From: a bacterium
GTDB lineage: Bacteria > Hinthialibacterota > Hinthialibacteria > Hinthialibacterales > Hinthialibacteraceae
Direction: 5' to 3'
Assembly (NCBI GenBank): GCA_016125385.1
Contig: WGLV01000043.1
Location: 1-64,000, forward strand
Length of the DNA stretch: 64,000 bases
Shown here: piece by piece, positions 34,190 to 42,705 of the stretch
Position numbering within the stretch: position 1 is the stretch's first letter
Layout: the number at the start of each line of letters is the position of its first letter
Notes under the pieces: generated by a model
What the model saw: the letters and a program-made list of their open reading frames with translations, nothing else
Databases searched by the model: none
Told to the model about the DNA's origin: nothing
Program-made: the position numbers and the translations under genes

Positions 34190-35428
34190 ATGGGAATCCA
34201 TCGAATTCTATTGAGTATCTTCTTCACCGTTTTAATCGCTCATCTGGCTCAGGCGCAACCCATGACCGATTATGAGATCGAACTCGACGACATCGTGACC
34301 GGGCTGTCTCAACCGGTGGCGGGCGCGAACGCGGGCGATGGCAGCGGCCGGCTCTTTATCGTTGAACAGAAGGGGCGCATCCGCATCGTTCAGGACGGCG
34401 CCCTGGTGACCGATCCGTTTCTCGACATTTCGAGCCGGGTGCGCGTGAATTCATCGGGCTACGACGAACGCGGCCTGCTGGGCCTGGCGTTTCACCCGGA
34501 CTACGCCGAAAACGGGCGCTTCTTTGTCAATTACACCGCGCCGGGCGGCCAGAACGCGCTATCGGTGATCGCGGAATATCACGTTTCGGCGAACGATCCC
34601 AATCGCGCGGATATGGAGGAGACCCGGTTGTTGACTTATTCACAACCGGAAGGCAACCACAATGGCGGCCAGCTCGCTTTCGGCCCCGACGGCATGCTGT
34701 ATATCGCCGCCGGAGACGGCGGGGGCGCGGGCGATCAGCACGGGCCGATCGGTAACGGTCAGAATCTCGATACGCTTTTAGGAAAAAATCTGCGAATCAA
34801 CGTCAACGATGCGAATGGCGGCTTCATTCCGCGGGACAATCCGTTCGTGGACGGCGATGGGATGGATGAAATCTGGGCCTATGGCCTGCGCAATCCGTGG
34901 CGGTTCTCATTCGATCGCGGCACGGGAGCGCTGTTTTGCGCTGATGTGGGACAGAATCGCATCGAAGAAATCAACATCATCGAAAAAGGCGGCAACTACG
35001 GCTGGCGCGTGATGGAAGGAAGCGACTGCTACAATCCATCCTCCAACTGCGACCGTTCCGGCAAGATTTTGCCCATCGCCGAATACGCGCACGGCGCGAA
35101 CCGCATCTCGGTGACTGGCGGGTACGTCTATCGCGGTTCAGTGTTTTCAAGCCTGCATGGCAACTATGTTTTCGCGGATTACGGAGGCGACATGTTCGTG
35201 CTTGAAAACGCCACGCCCGGCGTTTGGACGCTGAAGGAAGCGCCCTGGCGTTACTCGGACGGCCCGGCCAGTGCGGTCAGCTTCAGTTCATTCGTTGAAG
35301 ATGAGGAAGGCGAGGTTTATGTCCTGTATACCCGAGGCGGATTTTTCAACTCGCCCGGCCGCTTGGCGCGGGTCACCGTGCCCGGCGACACGCCGCTCTC
35401 CGCCGGTGAATGGGACGCATACCAATAA
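34190..35428 (+). CDS. Secreted PQQ-dependent sugar dehydrogenase-like propeller, C-terminal WDAYQ
   Basis: 412 residues with signal peptide (about 1-22, LAQAQ). The six-bladed GSDH/YliI-type propeller shows VGxxDGSGRLFIVEQKGRI-like start (GDGSGRLFIVEQKG), DERGLLGLAFHPDY, the His in EGNHNGGQLAFGPDGMLYIAAGDGG, GKNLRINV, EIWAYGLRNPWRFSFD and NYGWRVMEG. Soluble aldose dehydrogenases of this family oxidise sugars in the periplasm with PQQ. The C-terminus GEWDAYQ is one of the W-x-x-Y tails. SD GAGGAG lies about ten bases before the ATG. A strong terminator follows. Confidence 0.85.
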   Translation: MGIHRILLSIFFTVLIAHLAQAQPMTDYEIELDDIVTGLSQPVAGANAGDGSGRLFIVEQKGRIRIVQDGALVTDPFLDISSRVRVNSSGYDERGLLGLAFHPDYAENGRFFVNYTAPGGQNALSVIAEYHVSANDPNRADMEETRLLTYSQPEGNHNGGQLAFGPDGMLYIAAGDGGGAGDQHGPIGNGQNLDTLLGKNLRINVNDANGGFIPRDNPFVDGDGMDEIWAYGLRNPWRFSFDRGTGALFCADVGQNRIEEINIIEKGGNYGWRVMEGSDCYNPSSNCDRSGKILPIAEYAHGANRISVTGGYVYRGSVFSSLHGNYVFADYGGDMFVLENATPGVWTLKEAPWRYSDGPASAVSFSSFVEDEEGEVYVLYTRGGFFNSPGRLARVTVPGDTPLSAGEWDAYQ

Positions 35429-35449
35429 ACGGAAATCCGAATCACGAAG

Positions 35450-35485
35450 AAGGCCCGGGATAATTCTCCCGGGCCTTTTGTTTGT
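35450..35485. terminator. Bidirectional terminator between convergent genes
   Basis: AAGGCCCGGGA (35450-35460) pairs perfectly with TCCCGGGCCTT (35467-35477) across a six-base loop and is followed by TTTGTTTGTTT. It stands between the sugar dehydrogenase and the convergent secreted protein ending at 35521. Confidence 0.9.
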
Positions 35486-35520
35486 TTAACACAATGCGAT
35501 TTGAGATCGAGCGATTCAGA

Positions 35521-37062
35521 TCAGTAGACGCTCCACTCGCCCACCGCGGTACCCTTGAAGGGGTTTTTGAAAACGGTGTAGACGTGAGAGTTGTTCGGCA
35601 CGATTTCACCAGACGACAGCAACTCAAAATTGGCGCTGACGCGGCCGCCGATGATGATCTGATCGTCTGACATTCCCACACAGGGGTGAATCACGGACAC
35701 GCCAGTGATATCGCCGTCAGGTGAGCCCAGTCCCACGTCCGAATTCTGATAGACGAGGAAGGTGGAAGTGACGGGTTCCATGTCGCTGTTGAAGATGCGC
35801 GCAACGATCTGGTTGGCGGCGCTGTTTGAATTGTCAGACCAGGCCACGCAGAAATTGCCGTTGCTGTCCATGTCGGCGGCGAGACGGTCGGCGTGCGCGT
35901 AGTTTTCAAACGTCGGCACCGGGTCGGTGCTCCATTCATTGATGCGGATCTCTTTGACGCTGGTTTGGGTCTGCGCGTCGATCTTGACCATGTACGGCCA
36001 ACCTTCGGTGTTGAAGTCCTGATCGAAGCCCTTGCCCCCATAGTAAACGTAATGATCGCTGATATCGCCGATCATTGCGTACCCGTCACCGCGGCCACCG
36101 GACTGAATGGTGGTGGAGTAATCGAACGGGTTGTTATTAAAGTCGATGGGATCGAAATTAAAGTCGCCTACATCCACCGGGAACTGGTCCCAGCTGCCCT
36201 GCGGATCGCCGGCGTTGGAGAAGAAGCGAATGCGGACGGGATTGTTGAGGCGAATGGCGAAGCCGCCATTATACGCCGCCATGCCTTCCCAGGTTTCCTG
36301 ATTGTTCATGCCGTCTTCGGCGAGGCTGAAGCCTGATTTAATCAACGCGCCGGTTTCACCATTCACGATGCCCGCATGCGGAATTTTGCCAACGGTGCGA
36401 TCTTCGGTGCAGACCACGAAATTACCGTTCGACAACGCGACGGTACCGCCCTTGCGCAGTTTGCCGACGTCCGCGCCGGTCTGGGTTCCATAGATGGGGT
36501 CGATTACGTTGGATACCTTCTGGGTTCCATTGTCGGTCAGCTCAACGACCTGAGCCGCGAAGATGTGGTCGATGTAATTGTTCTTATCCCAGCGGTTATC
36601 GCTCTGAAATTCGGGGAAGTCCATCGGGGTGCATTCATTCGCGATGATAAAGCGCTTTGATCCCGGGCGCTTGTCGCCAGCGATTGAAGGCGGGTTGCCG
36701 TCCTGACGGACGACGTCCATATTGTTCTTGTAGGGTTGTCCGTTGTCCGCAATGAAGCCGAACACTTCTTTCACGGTTCCATCCGGTTTTACATAGATGA
36801 CTCCCGCGACTTCCGCCTGCGCCCCCGCCTGGCCTTCAGGGAACGTATTCACAACCATCAATACGCTTCCATCGCCGGTATGGGTGGCGTAGCCTTCCCA
36901 GTTGCTGAGATTAGCGGCGGTGGTCAGGAAACCAATGCTGTCGGGAACCAGACGCACCAGCCCAACGTCTTCCGCCGTGTTGGGCGTTTGCGCGTAACCG
37001 GTGAGTCCCGCCACTACGAGCAAACCTCCAATAGCGCAATACACAAACTTTTTCATCCTCAT
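35521..37062 (-). CDS. Large secreted protein, propeller-like, C-terminal WSVY
   Basis: 513 residues from the ATG at 37062, preceded by GGGAGGA; an upstream in-frame extension lies in AT-rich non-coding sequence and has no SD. MRMKKFVYCAIGG opens a signal peptide ending GYAQT. The mature protein is rich in Gly, Asp, Asn and Thr with recurrent short beta units (GGTVALSNGNFVVCTEDRTVG, GGFAIRLNNPVRIRFF, DSNGNFCVAWSDNSNS), consistent with a beta-propeller, but I cannot name a family. It ends GEWSVY. A strong SD, an AT-rich leader and terminators at both ends suggest high expression. The 39385 gene has a similar layout. Confidence 0.72.
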   Translation of the reverse strand: MRMKKFVYCAIGGLLVVAGLTGYAQTPNTAEDVGLVRLVPDSIGFLTTAANLSNWEGYATHTGDGSVLMVVNTFPEGQAGAQAEVAGVIYVKPDGTVKEVFGFIADNGQPYKNNMDVVRQDGNPPSIAGDKRPGSKRFIIANECTPMDFPEFQSDNRWDKNNYIDHIFAAQVVELTDNGTQKVSNVIDPIYGTQTGADVGKLRKGGTVALSNGNFVVCTEDRTVGKIPHAGIVNGETGALIKSGFSLAEDGMNNQETWEGMAAYNGGFAIRLNNPVRIRFFSNAGDPQGSWDQFPVDVGDFNFDPIDFNNNPFDYSTTIQSGGRGDGYAMIGDISDHYVYYGGKGFDQDFNTEGWPYMVKIDAQTQTSVKEIRINEWSTDPVPTFENYAHADRLAADMDSNGNFCVAWSDNSNSAANQIVARIFNSDMEPVTSTFLVYQNSDVGLGSPDGDITGVSVIHPCVGMSDDQIIIGGRVSANFELLSSGEIVPNNSHVYTVFKNPFKGTAVGEWSVY

Positions 37063-37376
37063 AAGAAAATCCTCCCAAAAACTATATAGCGGGGTATTTT
37101 TTACCCCTGTTAAGTATTGAATGAATATAAAGAAAACAAATAGTAAAATCAATATTTTTTTTTACTTTTTTGAGACATGGCCAAAAAATCATTCGAATGA
37201 TAAGAAGATTGAATTCGGGGAGTTATACCATCTGAACGTGTGGAGAAAAGAACACTGGATATTATTTACCGCGGCTAATGAAAAAGGCGGCCGTCCGGCC
37301 GCCTTTTACTCATTTTGGGGTTATGTTTGATACGACGAGTATTTTTCTATGAACAGCAAGTGGCGATAAGGTCTGT
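37063..37376. other. AT-rich intergenic region with terminator
   Basis: No gene. The first 130 bases are strongly AT-rich and should contain the promoter of the secreted-protein gene starting at 37062. At 37282-37307, AAAAGGCGGCC pairs perfectly with GGCCGCCTTTT around GTCC, with A/T runs on both sides: a bidirectional terminator that ends the small minus-strand gene at 37377. Confidence 0.7.
37282..37307. terminator. Rho-independent terminator of the small gene at 37377
   Basis: Perfect 11-bp stem AAAAGGCGGCC/GGCCGCCTTTT with a four-base loop. Read on the minus strand it is followed by TTCATT after the T-run. It lies about 70 bases after the stop codon of the 89-residue gene. Confidence 0.85.
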
Positions 37377-37646
37377 TTATCCCGCGAGGTTATTTACCAC
37401 ATCGTCGCCCTGATTGGCGCCGGCCGCCTGATCTTCACGGCGATCGGCCGCCGAGTTTTCGTTTTCCTGCGCGGTATTATTGACTTCCGCGGCTTTCTTG
37501 GCGGCGTCTGAGATTTGAACCTGATCTTTCAGAATGCGAGTTACTCCAGTGTCTGTTTTGGCGGGCGCATCATCTTTTTTGGACTGATCTGGTTGGTTCG
37601 CGTAGACCGCTTGAGTTGAAGCCTGCGGAGAAATTCCATCAATCAT
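37377..37646 (-). CDS. Small hydrophilic protein behind a FliA-like promoter
   Basis: 89 residues from the ATG at 37646 with AAGGAG nine bases upstream; the longer frame to 37715 would cross the promoter. The sequence is disordered-looking and rich in Gln, Asn, Asp and Ala. It contains KDQVQISDAAKKAAEV, a motif resembling the VxLSxxA segment of flagella-associated small proteins and the N-terminal region of FlgM, but the C-terminal sigma-binding helix of FlgM is not evident. An almost perfect FliA promoter at 37698-37724 links it to a motility regulon. Function unknown. Confidence 0.7.
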   Translation of the reverse strand: MIDGISPQASTQAVYANQPDQSKKDDAPAKTDTGVTRILKDQVQISDAAKKAAEVNNTAQENENSAADRREDQAAGANQGDDVVNNLAG

Positions 37647-37697
37647 TGTTCCGTACTCCTTCTTTGCCCGAAAATAACCCGAATAACCCCACATTCG

Positions 37698-37724
37698 GTA
37701 TCGGCGGAAAAGCAATAAACTTGA
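37698..37724 (-). promoter_or_regulatory. FliA (sigma-28)-like promoter
   Basis: On the minus strand TCAAGTTT (37724-37717), eleven bases, GCCGATAC (37705-37698). This matches the FliA consensus TAAAGTTT-N11-GCCGATAA at 14 of 16 positions with exact spacing. Transcription would start about 45 bases upstream of the ATG at 37646. Confidence 0.7.
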
Positions 37725-37783
37725 GGGAAATTACTAATTTAGGATAATAAAAGTAGAATCAAGGGAATGAGCGCAATTTTTCG

Positions 37784-39289
37784 TTACACGCTCAGCATGC
37801 CTCGGACGAATATCGGATTCGTAAACGCGAGTAAGCGGTCCAGCGGACGCCCGTATTGATAGATCTCAACCCGGATCCAATGCGGCTCGGATTCAGCCGT
37901 CATGATAAATTTCAGGCTGGTCTCATGGCGAGTGGAGTACGGCGTCTGGCAGAAGATTCCCTGATCGGTCTTAATGACGAGATAACCGCCTCGCTGCATC
38001 TGGCTTACAGTAAGCCGTAACCAGTAAGGCGCCCCCACCGGAAGACGCATTTCGTCGCCCATCATGGCCCCGCCTGATTCCGACTCGGTCCAGAGCGCGA
38101 CGGCGGGCTCGACGGTGGAATAAAAACGGCCTTCTTTTAACGCGGACAGCAACGCGGTCTCGCTGGCGCCCTGCGCGTATACGACGGTCTTGGGCCATGC
38201 CGAGGCGCTTTCTTCATCCGGCGGCCCTGAAGGCCCCTTCCCACACGTTCCGTATATGCGCAATCCAAGCGATAAGAGTTCATCCCACAGATCAAAAGCG
38301 TTCATGATTTCAGGAAAGCGCTGATCCCAGACGCCCAGCCAGATTTCCAGCAGGTCAACCATCGCCCATTCTTCAAGCCGGGCGATCCAGGGTGAAAATT
38401 CTCCGCACTGGCGCGGCGAGAATGGTTGGCTGACGCAAAACAGCCCCTCGTTCAGATGAGTCTCGCGCGCCAGGTGCGCCAGTGTCTTGACGCTGTTCTC
38501 ATCCCGCCAGCTGATCCACTCTCTCGCGCCCAGCGCGATCGCGTCTCCATCAAAGGTGCGAAGACGTTGCGCGCGGATCACACTGAGCCCCGGGTCCACG
38601 GTAAATGACGCCAGGGGAGGCTGATCGGCGTCCGCCAGCGCGGCGAAGCCATAGCCGAGACAGGAAAAAGCGGACAGCGTCTCGATCACGCTGAGCGCGC
38701 CGCGCGAGCGGCCTGTATCCGCCGCCAGCTCACCGATACGCCATTGAGAAGGGTCTTCTTCTTCAGGAAACGTTTCATCAATGGCGTAGAGATGGATCGA
38801 TGGCTCTCGCGGCGCCAGAGTGCTGGACGCCTCCACACGAATGAGCGCCGCGATCGCGTGATGAGAGCGGGGGAACGACGCGCTGACGCGCCAGACGCCG
38901 GGCTCAATCGGACCGGGACGGAAGCCCTCGGACGCGTAATCGGATTCGATCAGTTTCCAGCCGTCGAACGACGCGTCCCACCGGCCGCGAAACGCGCCGG
39001 CGCCATCGAAGAAAAACAGCCCGGTTCCGGCAAGCGCTGAATCGAGATACGCCCGGCTGAATGGCTCGCGGATCAGATCGGCCTGCTCGGGCGTAACATC
39101 CGGGTGAGCGATGTACCGGTCAAACGCGGCGATGATGGATGAATCGCCCGAGCCATCGCAGGCGATTTCACACCGCACGCGTAATCGCAGGGCGTCGAGC
39201 GGGATGGAGAAGGTACGATCGACCCAGCAGGGCGATTGATCCGGCGGGATGTCTATTCTGGATTGATACGCCTCAAACCACGGGTCCAT
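37784..39289 (-). CDS. PHP-fold (CehA/McbA-like) protein lacking usual metal ligands
   Basis: 501 residues, no signal peptide. The order of motifs follows CehA/McbA-type PHP metallohydrolases: FSCLGYGFAALADADQP where the family has GxDFxALTDHN, FCVSQPFSP in place of a HP motif, FDLWDELLSLGLRIYGTCGKG where the family has WDxLLxxGxRxxGxGGSDxH, then KTVVYAQGASETALLSALKEGRFYST and a final beta domain. The His and Asp metal ligands are replaced at each site. So it is probably a structural or regulatory relative and not an active hydrolase. The family call rests on pattern alone. It lies alone between two secreted-protein genes. Confidence 0.55.
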   Translation of the reverse strand: MDPWFEAYQSRIDIPPDQSPCWVDRTFSIPLDALRLRVRCEIACDGSGDSSIIAAFDRYIAHPDVTPEQADLIREPFSRAYLDSALAGTGLFFFDGAGAFRGRWDASFDGWKLIESDYASEGFRPGPIEPGVWRVSASFPRSHHAIAALIRVEASSTLAPREPSIHLYAIDETFPEEEDPSQWRIGELAADTGRSRGALSVIETLSAFSCLGYGFAALADADQPPLASFTVDPGLSVIRAQRLRTFDGDAIALGAREWISWRDENSVKTLAHLARETHLNEGLFCVSQPFSPRQCGEFSPWIARLEEWAMVDLLEIWLGVWDQRFPEIMNAFDLWDELLSLGLRIYGTCGKGPSGPPDEESASAWPKTVVYAQGASETALLSALKEGRFYSTVEPAVALWTESESGGAMMGDEMRLPVGAPYWLRLTVSQMQRGGYLVIKTDQGIFCQTPYSTRHETSLKFIMTAESEPHWIRVEIYQYGRPLDRLLAFTNPIFVRGMLSV

Positions 39290-39332
39290 GCGGGAACGCT
39301 CAGTTCAGAGTGAAGAAAAAACGGCAAGCAAA

Positions 39333-39359
39333 AGGCCCGGACGAAAACCGTCCGGGCCT
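39333..39359 (-). terminator. Rho-independent terminator of the 39385 gene
   Basis: AGGCCCGGACG (39333-39343) pairs perfectly with CGTCCGGGCCT (39349-39359) around AAAAC. Read on the minus strand a TTTTGCTTG tail follows. Confidence 0.88.
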
Positions 39360-39384
39360 CATCATACTCAAGTCTACTCGCGTA

Positions 39385-40764
39385 TCAATAGACCATCCAG
39401 CCGTTGACGTCAGCCGGCAGGTGATCCGAAGTGACGCTGAGACGCACCACGTTGGTGAAGCCGCCGCTGGTGGCGTAAATGATCAGGAACGATTTGCTGT
39501 TGGGATCGTACTTGACGTCGTGATAGTTGGCGTCGTTGCTGATCGAGGTCGGGGTTTCAACCAGACGGTAGAGATCGTCGGGCCGGCCGGGAAGAATGTG
39601 GCCATCCGGGCCCAGCAGAGTGAAGCCCATGCCCTGCCAATTGCCGTTGGCGTTGGTTGAAATTACGATGACGCCATGCGCGGTGTCCGCCGCGAGACGG
39701 GGATGACGCTGATTGAGCGGAACGCCGCCCGCCGCTTCCAGATAGGGAATCTGGGGTTGCGATTCAGTCAGGGTGTAATTGGGGGCGGGGCCGATATTGA
39801 AGTAGAAGATGTCGCCGCCTTCGGCGCCATTGTCATAGTCAAGCGCGCCGATGAACTCGCCGGTGAAGGGGTTTTCGATGGCGGATGGATGCCCCGCGCT
39901 GAAATCCTTCCGCAGTTTTGAGACGATCTGCATCGTCCCCTGCTGCAAGTTGCCGTTCGCATCAGGGACCGGCTGAATCGCGGTCGCCGCGATACGGTTC
40001 TTTGAAGTGGACGGATCGATATTGGTTATAAACAGGAACACGTCGTTTTCAGGCAGGTAATACACATCCGGGTCGTCCTCGTCACGGTCCGGCTCCAGCT
40101 GATCGAGACGGGTTTTATCATTTACCAGCAGGTTGCCATCCATATCGTAGAGCAGACCAATGACGCCTTCGCCTCCCTCACCCGCGGGCGAGTATTCGCT
40201 GACGTACATCAGGTTACCGTTTTTCGAACTGGAGGCGACAGCGGTGTCCTGGTAATTCTGCGCGGTTCCCTCATCCCATGACCACGCCTTGTAGATCGGG
40301 CCGTTGGCCTGTGAATCCGCATACGAATTCACGATCGCCATCAGGGGCACGCGGGCGCCGGAGGGGGAATAGCCATCCGCAGCGACCGCGATGAAGTACT
40401 TGTCGTTGACGGGGTTATAGGTAACGCTGAGCTTCTGCAGGCTGCCGCGCGGGTTGCCGACAATGACGAAGGGGTCGCCCTTCTGGGTGAGAGTTACCGG
40501 ATCGTAATAAAACCCGGTGACGGCGGTCTGAGCTGGTTCACCCGTGATAGGGTCGTTATCGATGGCGGCGGTGTCGATGGTCACGAAAAGAACTTCTGAC
40601 GTCTTTTCGTTAATAGCCAAACCGGCTTCCTTGGTCGCGGTTTCGGCGAACAGGTTCACCGGATCGCTGATGGTAAACGTCGGCTCGGTTTGCGCGACGG
40701 CGGCCAGTGACGAAGCCATCGCGAGTCCAACAAACAGACTTCGGGTGAAAATACTTTTTTTCAT
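39385..40764 (-). CDS. Large secreted protein, propeller-like, C-terminal WMVY
   Basis: 459 residues from the ATG at 40764, directly after GGAGGAAAG. Signal peptide MKKSIFTRSLFVGL..., ending AVAQT. The mature chain has blade-like repeats (LSVTYNPVNDKYFIAVAADG, DVYYLPENDVFLFITNID, DVKYDPNSKSFLIIYATSGG) resembling propeller proteins that recur with YNPxxxxYLVVW-type units. It ends VNGWMVY. Like the gene at 35521 it has an AT-rich leader, a strong SD and a strong terminator, which suggests abundant expression. Function unknown; perhaps a surface or matrix component. Confidence 0.73.
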   Translation of the reverse strand: MKKSIFTRSLFVGLAMASSLAAVAQTEPTFTISDPVNLFAETATKEAGLAINEKTSEVLFVTIDTAAIDNDPITGEPAQTAVTGFYYDPVTLTQKGDPFVIVGNPRGSLQKLSVTYNPVNDKYFIAVAADGYSPSGARVPLMAIVNSYADSQANGPIYKAWSWDEGTAQNYQDTAVASSSKNGNLMYVSEYSPAGEGGEGVIGLLYDMDGNLLVNDKTRLDQLEPDRDEDDPDVYYLPENDVFLFITNIDPSTSKNRIAATAIQPVPDANGNLQQGTMQIVSKLRKDFSAGHPSAIENPFTGEFIGALDYDNGAEGGDIFYFNIGPAPNYTLTESQPQIPYLEAAGGVPLNQRHPRLAADTAHGVIVISTNANGNWQGMGFTLLGPDGHILPGRPDDLYRLVETPTSISNDANYHDVKYDPNSKSFLIIYATSGGFTNVVRLSVTSDHLPADVNGWMVY

Positions 40765-41015
40765 GCTTTCCTCCAGTAAAATGAGTAGTGAGACCAGAGC
40801 AGTACACAAGGGGGACGTTCGAGGGTGATTAAGTATAAATTAAGATATTATTAATAAAGTATCAATATATTTTTTATTCTTTTTGAAATCACGCTTTCCT
40901 TACCTTTTAGCCATTTTGGCGCGACAATTGTTATACAACAGGATTTTTTTACGCGTTCCTTGGACGCCCGTATGGTTTTGTGATACATCTTTGACAGGAA
41001 CGGACGGATACGTAG

Positions 41016-41582
41016 ATGCCCGAAAAAACAGAGGCTACGTTGATACGCGAAGTCTTGAAAGGCAAACGGGAGTGTTTTCGCCCGCTGGTGGAACGCTATC
41101 AGAGCAAGGTGTTTGTTTTAGCCAACGGATTGTTGGGAAACGGACCCGAAGCCCAGGATATAGCACAGGAAGCGTTTCTGCTGGCCTTTCAGAAACTTCG
41201 CGAACTGGAAGACCCTGAAAAATTCGGCTCATGGTTGTACGGCATCACCCGCAATCTGTGTTATAACGCCCGCCGCTCACGGAAAATCGAAACCGAACCG
41301 TATGACGAAAGTTATCACCAGCACATGGCCAACGTCATCGCGATGAGGCCGCCCGGTGAAGAAGGCGAATCGATCACGGCGGTGATGCTCAGACGCCTCG
41401 AACGGATGCCGGATAAATACCGCGACCTGTTGCGGTTGAAATACGTGGAAGATTACTCGTACCAGGAGATCGCTGAAATGCTCGACCTGCCGGTCGATCT
41501 GGTGAGGTCGAGGCTGTTTGAAGGCAGGCGCATCCTGCGGGAACGGATGGAAGAAACGCGGAGTGAAGAGTATGGCCGCTAA
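41016..41582 (+). CDS. ECF-type RNA polymerase sigma factor
   Basis: 188 residues. Sigma region 2 spans RPLVERYQSKVFVLANGLLG, DIAQEAFLLAFQKL and FGSWLYGITRNLCYNARR; region 4 spans MPDKYRDLLRLKYVEDYSYQEIAEMLDLPVDLVRSRLFEGR (in parts). Length and layout are those of ECF sigma factors. It overlaps the downstream anti-sigma gene by eleven bases, so the pair is co-translated. The 250-base leader upstream is AT-rich, with TTGACA at 40991-40996 close to the start. The stimulus is unknown. Confidence 0.92.
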   Translation: MPEKTEATLIREVLKGKRECFRPLVERYQSKVFVLANGLLGNGPEAQDIAQEAFLLAFQKLRELEDPEKFGSWLYGITRNLCYNARRSRKIETEPYDESYHQHMANVIAMRPPGEEGESITAVMLRRLERMPDKYRDLLRLKYVEDYSYQEIAEMLDLPVDLVRSRLFEGRRILRERMEETRSEEYGR

Positions 41583-42609
41583 AGGCTGCTGCACGGAATG
41601 GGAACAGGAACTCGTCCTCTACGGCGACGGCGAGTTGGCGAAAGATGGGAGCGAACGAGTGGAGCGCCATCTGCATAAATGCCAGGAATGTTCCTCATTT
41701 TATAACGAGATGGTTCGTGAAGAGAACCTGATCTCGGGCGCCTTGCGGCGCCAGGCGGCCCCGTTCGCGCCCCGCGACGCCTTTTCTGAGTCGGTCATGA
41801 TGGCGCTGGAGGCCCGCAGCCCTGAAACCGTCTGGACCCGCCTTCAAAACTATCTGCATGAACTGACCGTCGTCACTTACGTCCGCACCCGTCCCCACAT
41901 GGCGGCGGCGATTTCGTTGTTGATCTGCCTGGCGGGCGCGTTAATCGCTCCCCAGATCAACACGCCGTCTGAAGACCACTACATTCACGTCACCCGCAAC
42001 GGCAAGGTATTTCGCGTTTCTCTGCTCGAGCCGATTCACGTATGGAACGCGGAAGGTGAATTCTTCGAATTACCCGACGGATCGATCCTATACGCCACGG
42101 CGGGGACCTGGTTTTCACTGGAAGCGTTTCAGGAAGGCGGCGGCGCCGCCAGCGTAGGCAGCGACCGGCTGATCAGCCTGAAAAGCGGCGAACTGTTCGT
42201 TGACGTGCGCCCCGCTAAAGAAGCGTTCAGCATTCTGACCACCAACTCCAGAACCACCGTCTTCGGCACGCAGTTTTACGTGGGGGTGCAGGTGGGCGTG
42301 GATAAACACACCACCGTCGGCGTTCGCCAGGGCCGCGTCATCGTCGAAAAACAGGCGCGCAACCAATTGGGCAGCACCGTGCTGACCGATGGCGAAGAAA
42401 CCCACGTCATCAGCCGTAACAGCAAGGTCACTCTCAGCGCGCCCGACACGATCGACCCTGAACTGCTGGCGCGGCTCAACCGTTTCTACGACGCACGCAG
42501 CGATCGTACCATGCAGCGCCTCGAACCCAATCTGCCCGCGATCGAGGGAGAGATCATCCCGGCCGCCGCCGATTCACTCGAAACGGCCCTGATTCCCTCC
42601 GCCACCTGA
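41572..42609 (+). CDS. Membrane anti-sigma factor with zinc-finger and FecR domains
   Basis: 345 residues from the ATG at 41572, inside the end of the sigma gene. The cytosolic N-terminus holds HLHKCQECSSFYNEM, the HxxxCxxC ZAS anti-sigma motif. One membrane helix lies at about 112-130 (AAAISLLICLAGALIA). The periplasmic part (about 140-285) is FecR-like: GSILYATAGTWFSLEAF, GELFVDVRPAKEAFSILTTNS, TVFGTQFYVGVQ and VRQGRVIVEKQ. FecR domains normally receive a signal from a TonB-dependent receptor; none is seen here. It should hold the ECF factor inactive until an envelope signal arrives. Confidence 0.87.
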   Translation: MAAKGCCTEWEQELVLYGDGELAKDGSERVERHLHKCQECSSFYNEMVREENLISGALRRQAAPFAPRDAFSESVMMALEARSPETVWTRLQNYLHELTVVTYVRTRPHMAAAISLLICLAGALIAPQINTPSEDHYIHVTRNGKVFRVSLLEPIHVWNAEGEFFELPDGSILYATAGTWFSLEAFQEGGGAASVGSDRLISLKSGELFVDVRPAKEAFSILTTNSRTTVFGTQFYVGVQVGVDKHTTVGVRQGRVIVEKQARNQLGSTVLTDGEETHVISRNSKVTLSAPDTIDPELLARLNRFYDARSDRTMQRLEPNLPAIEGEIIPAAADSLETALIPSAT

Positions 42610-42642
42610 TCGAACACGGTAAAAAAACCAATAAGCCCTTCC

Positions 42643-42676
42643 AACTCCCAAAGTCCATCCGGCTTTGGGAGTTTTT
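42643..42676 (+). terminator. Rho-independent terminator after the sigma/anti-sigma operon
   Basis: AACTCCCAAAG (42643-42653) pairs perfectly with CTTTGGGAGTT (42663-42673), nine-base loop, then TTT. It may also serve the convergent GerMN gene ending at 42706. Confidence 0.88.
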
Positions 42677-42705
42677 CATTATCAGACGAAGTTTATTTTT
42701 TCGGA

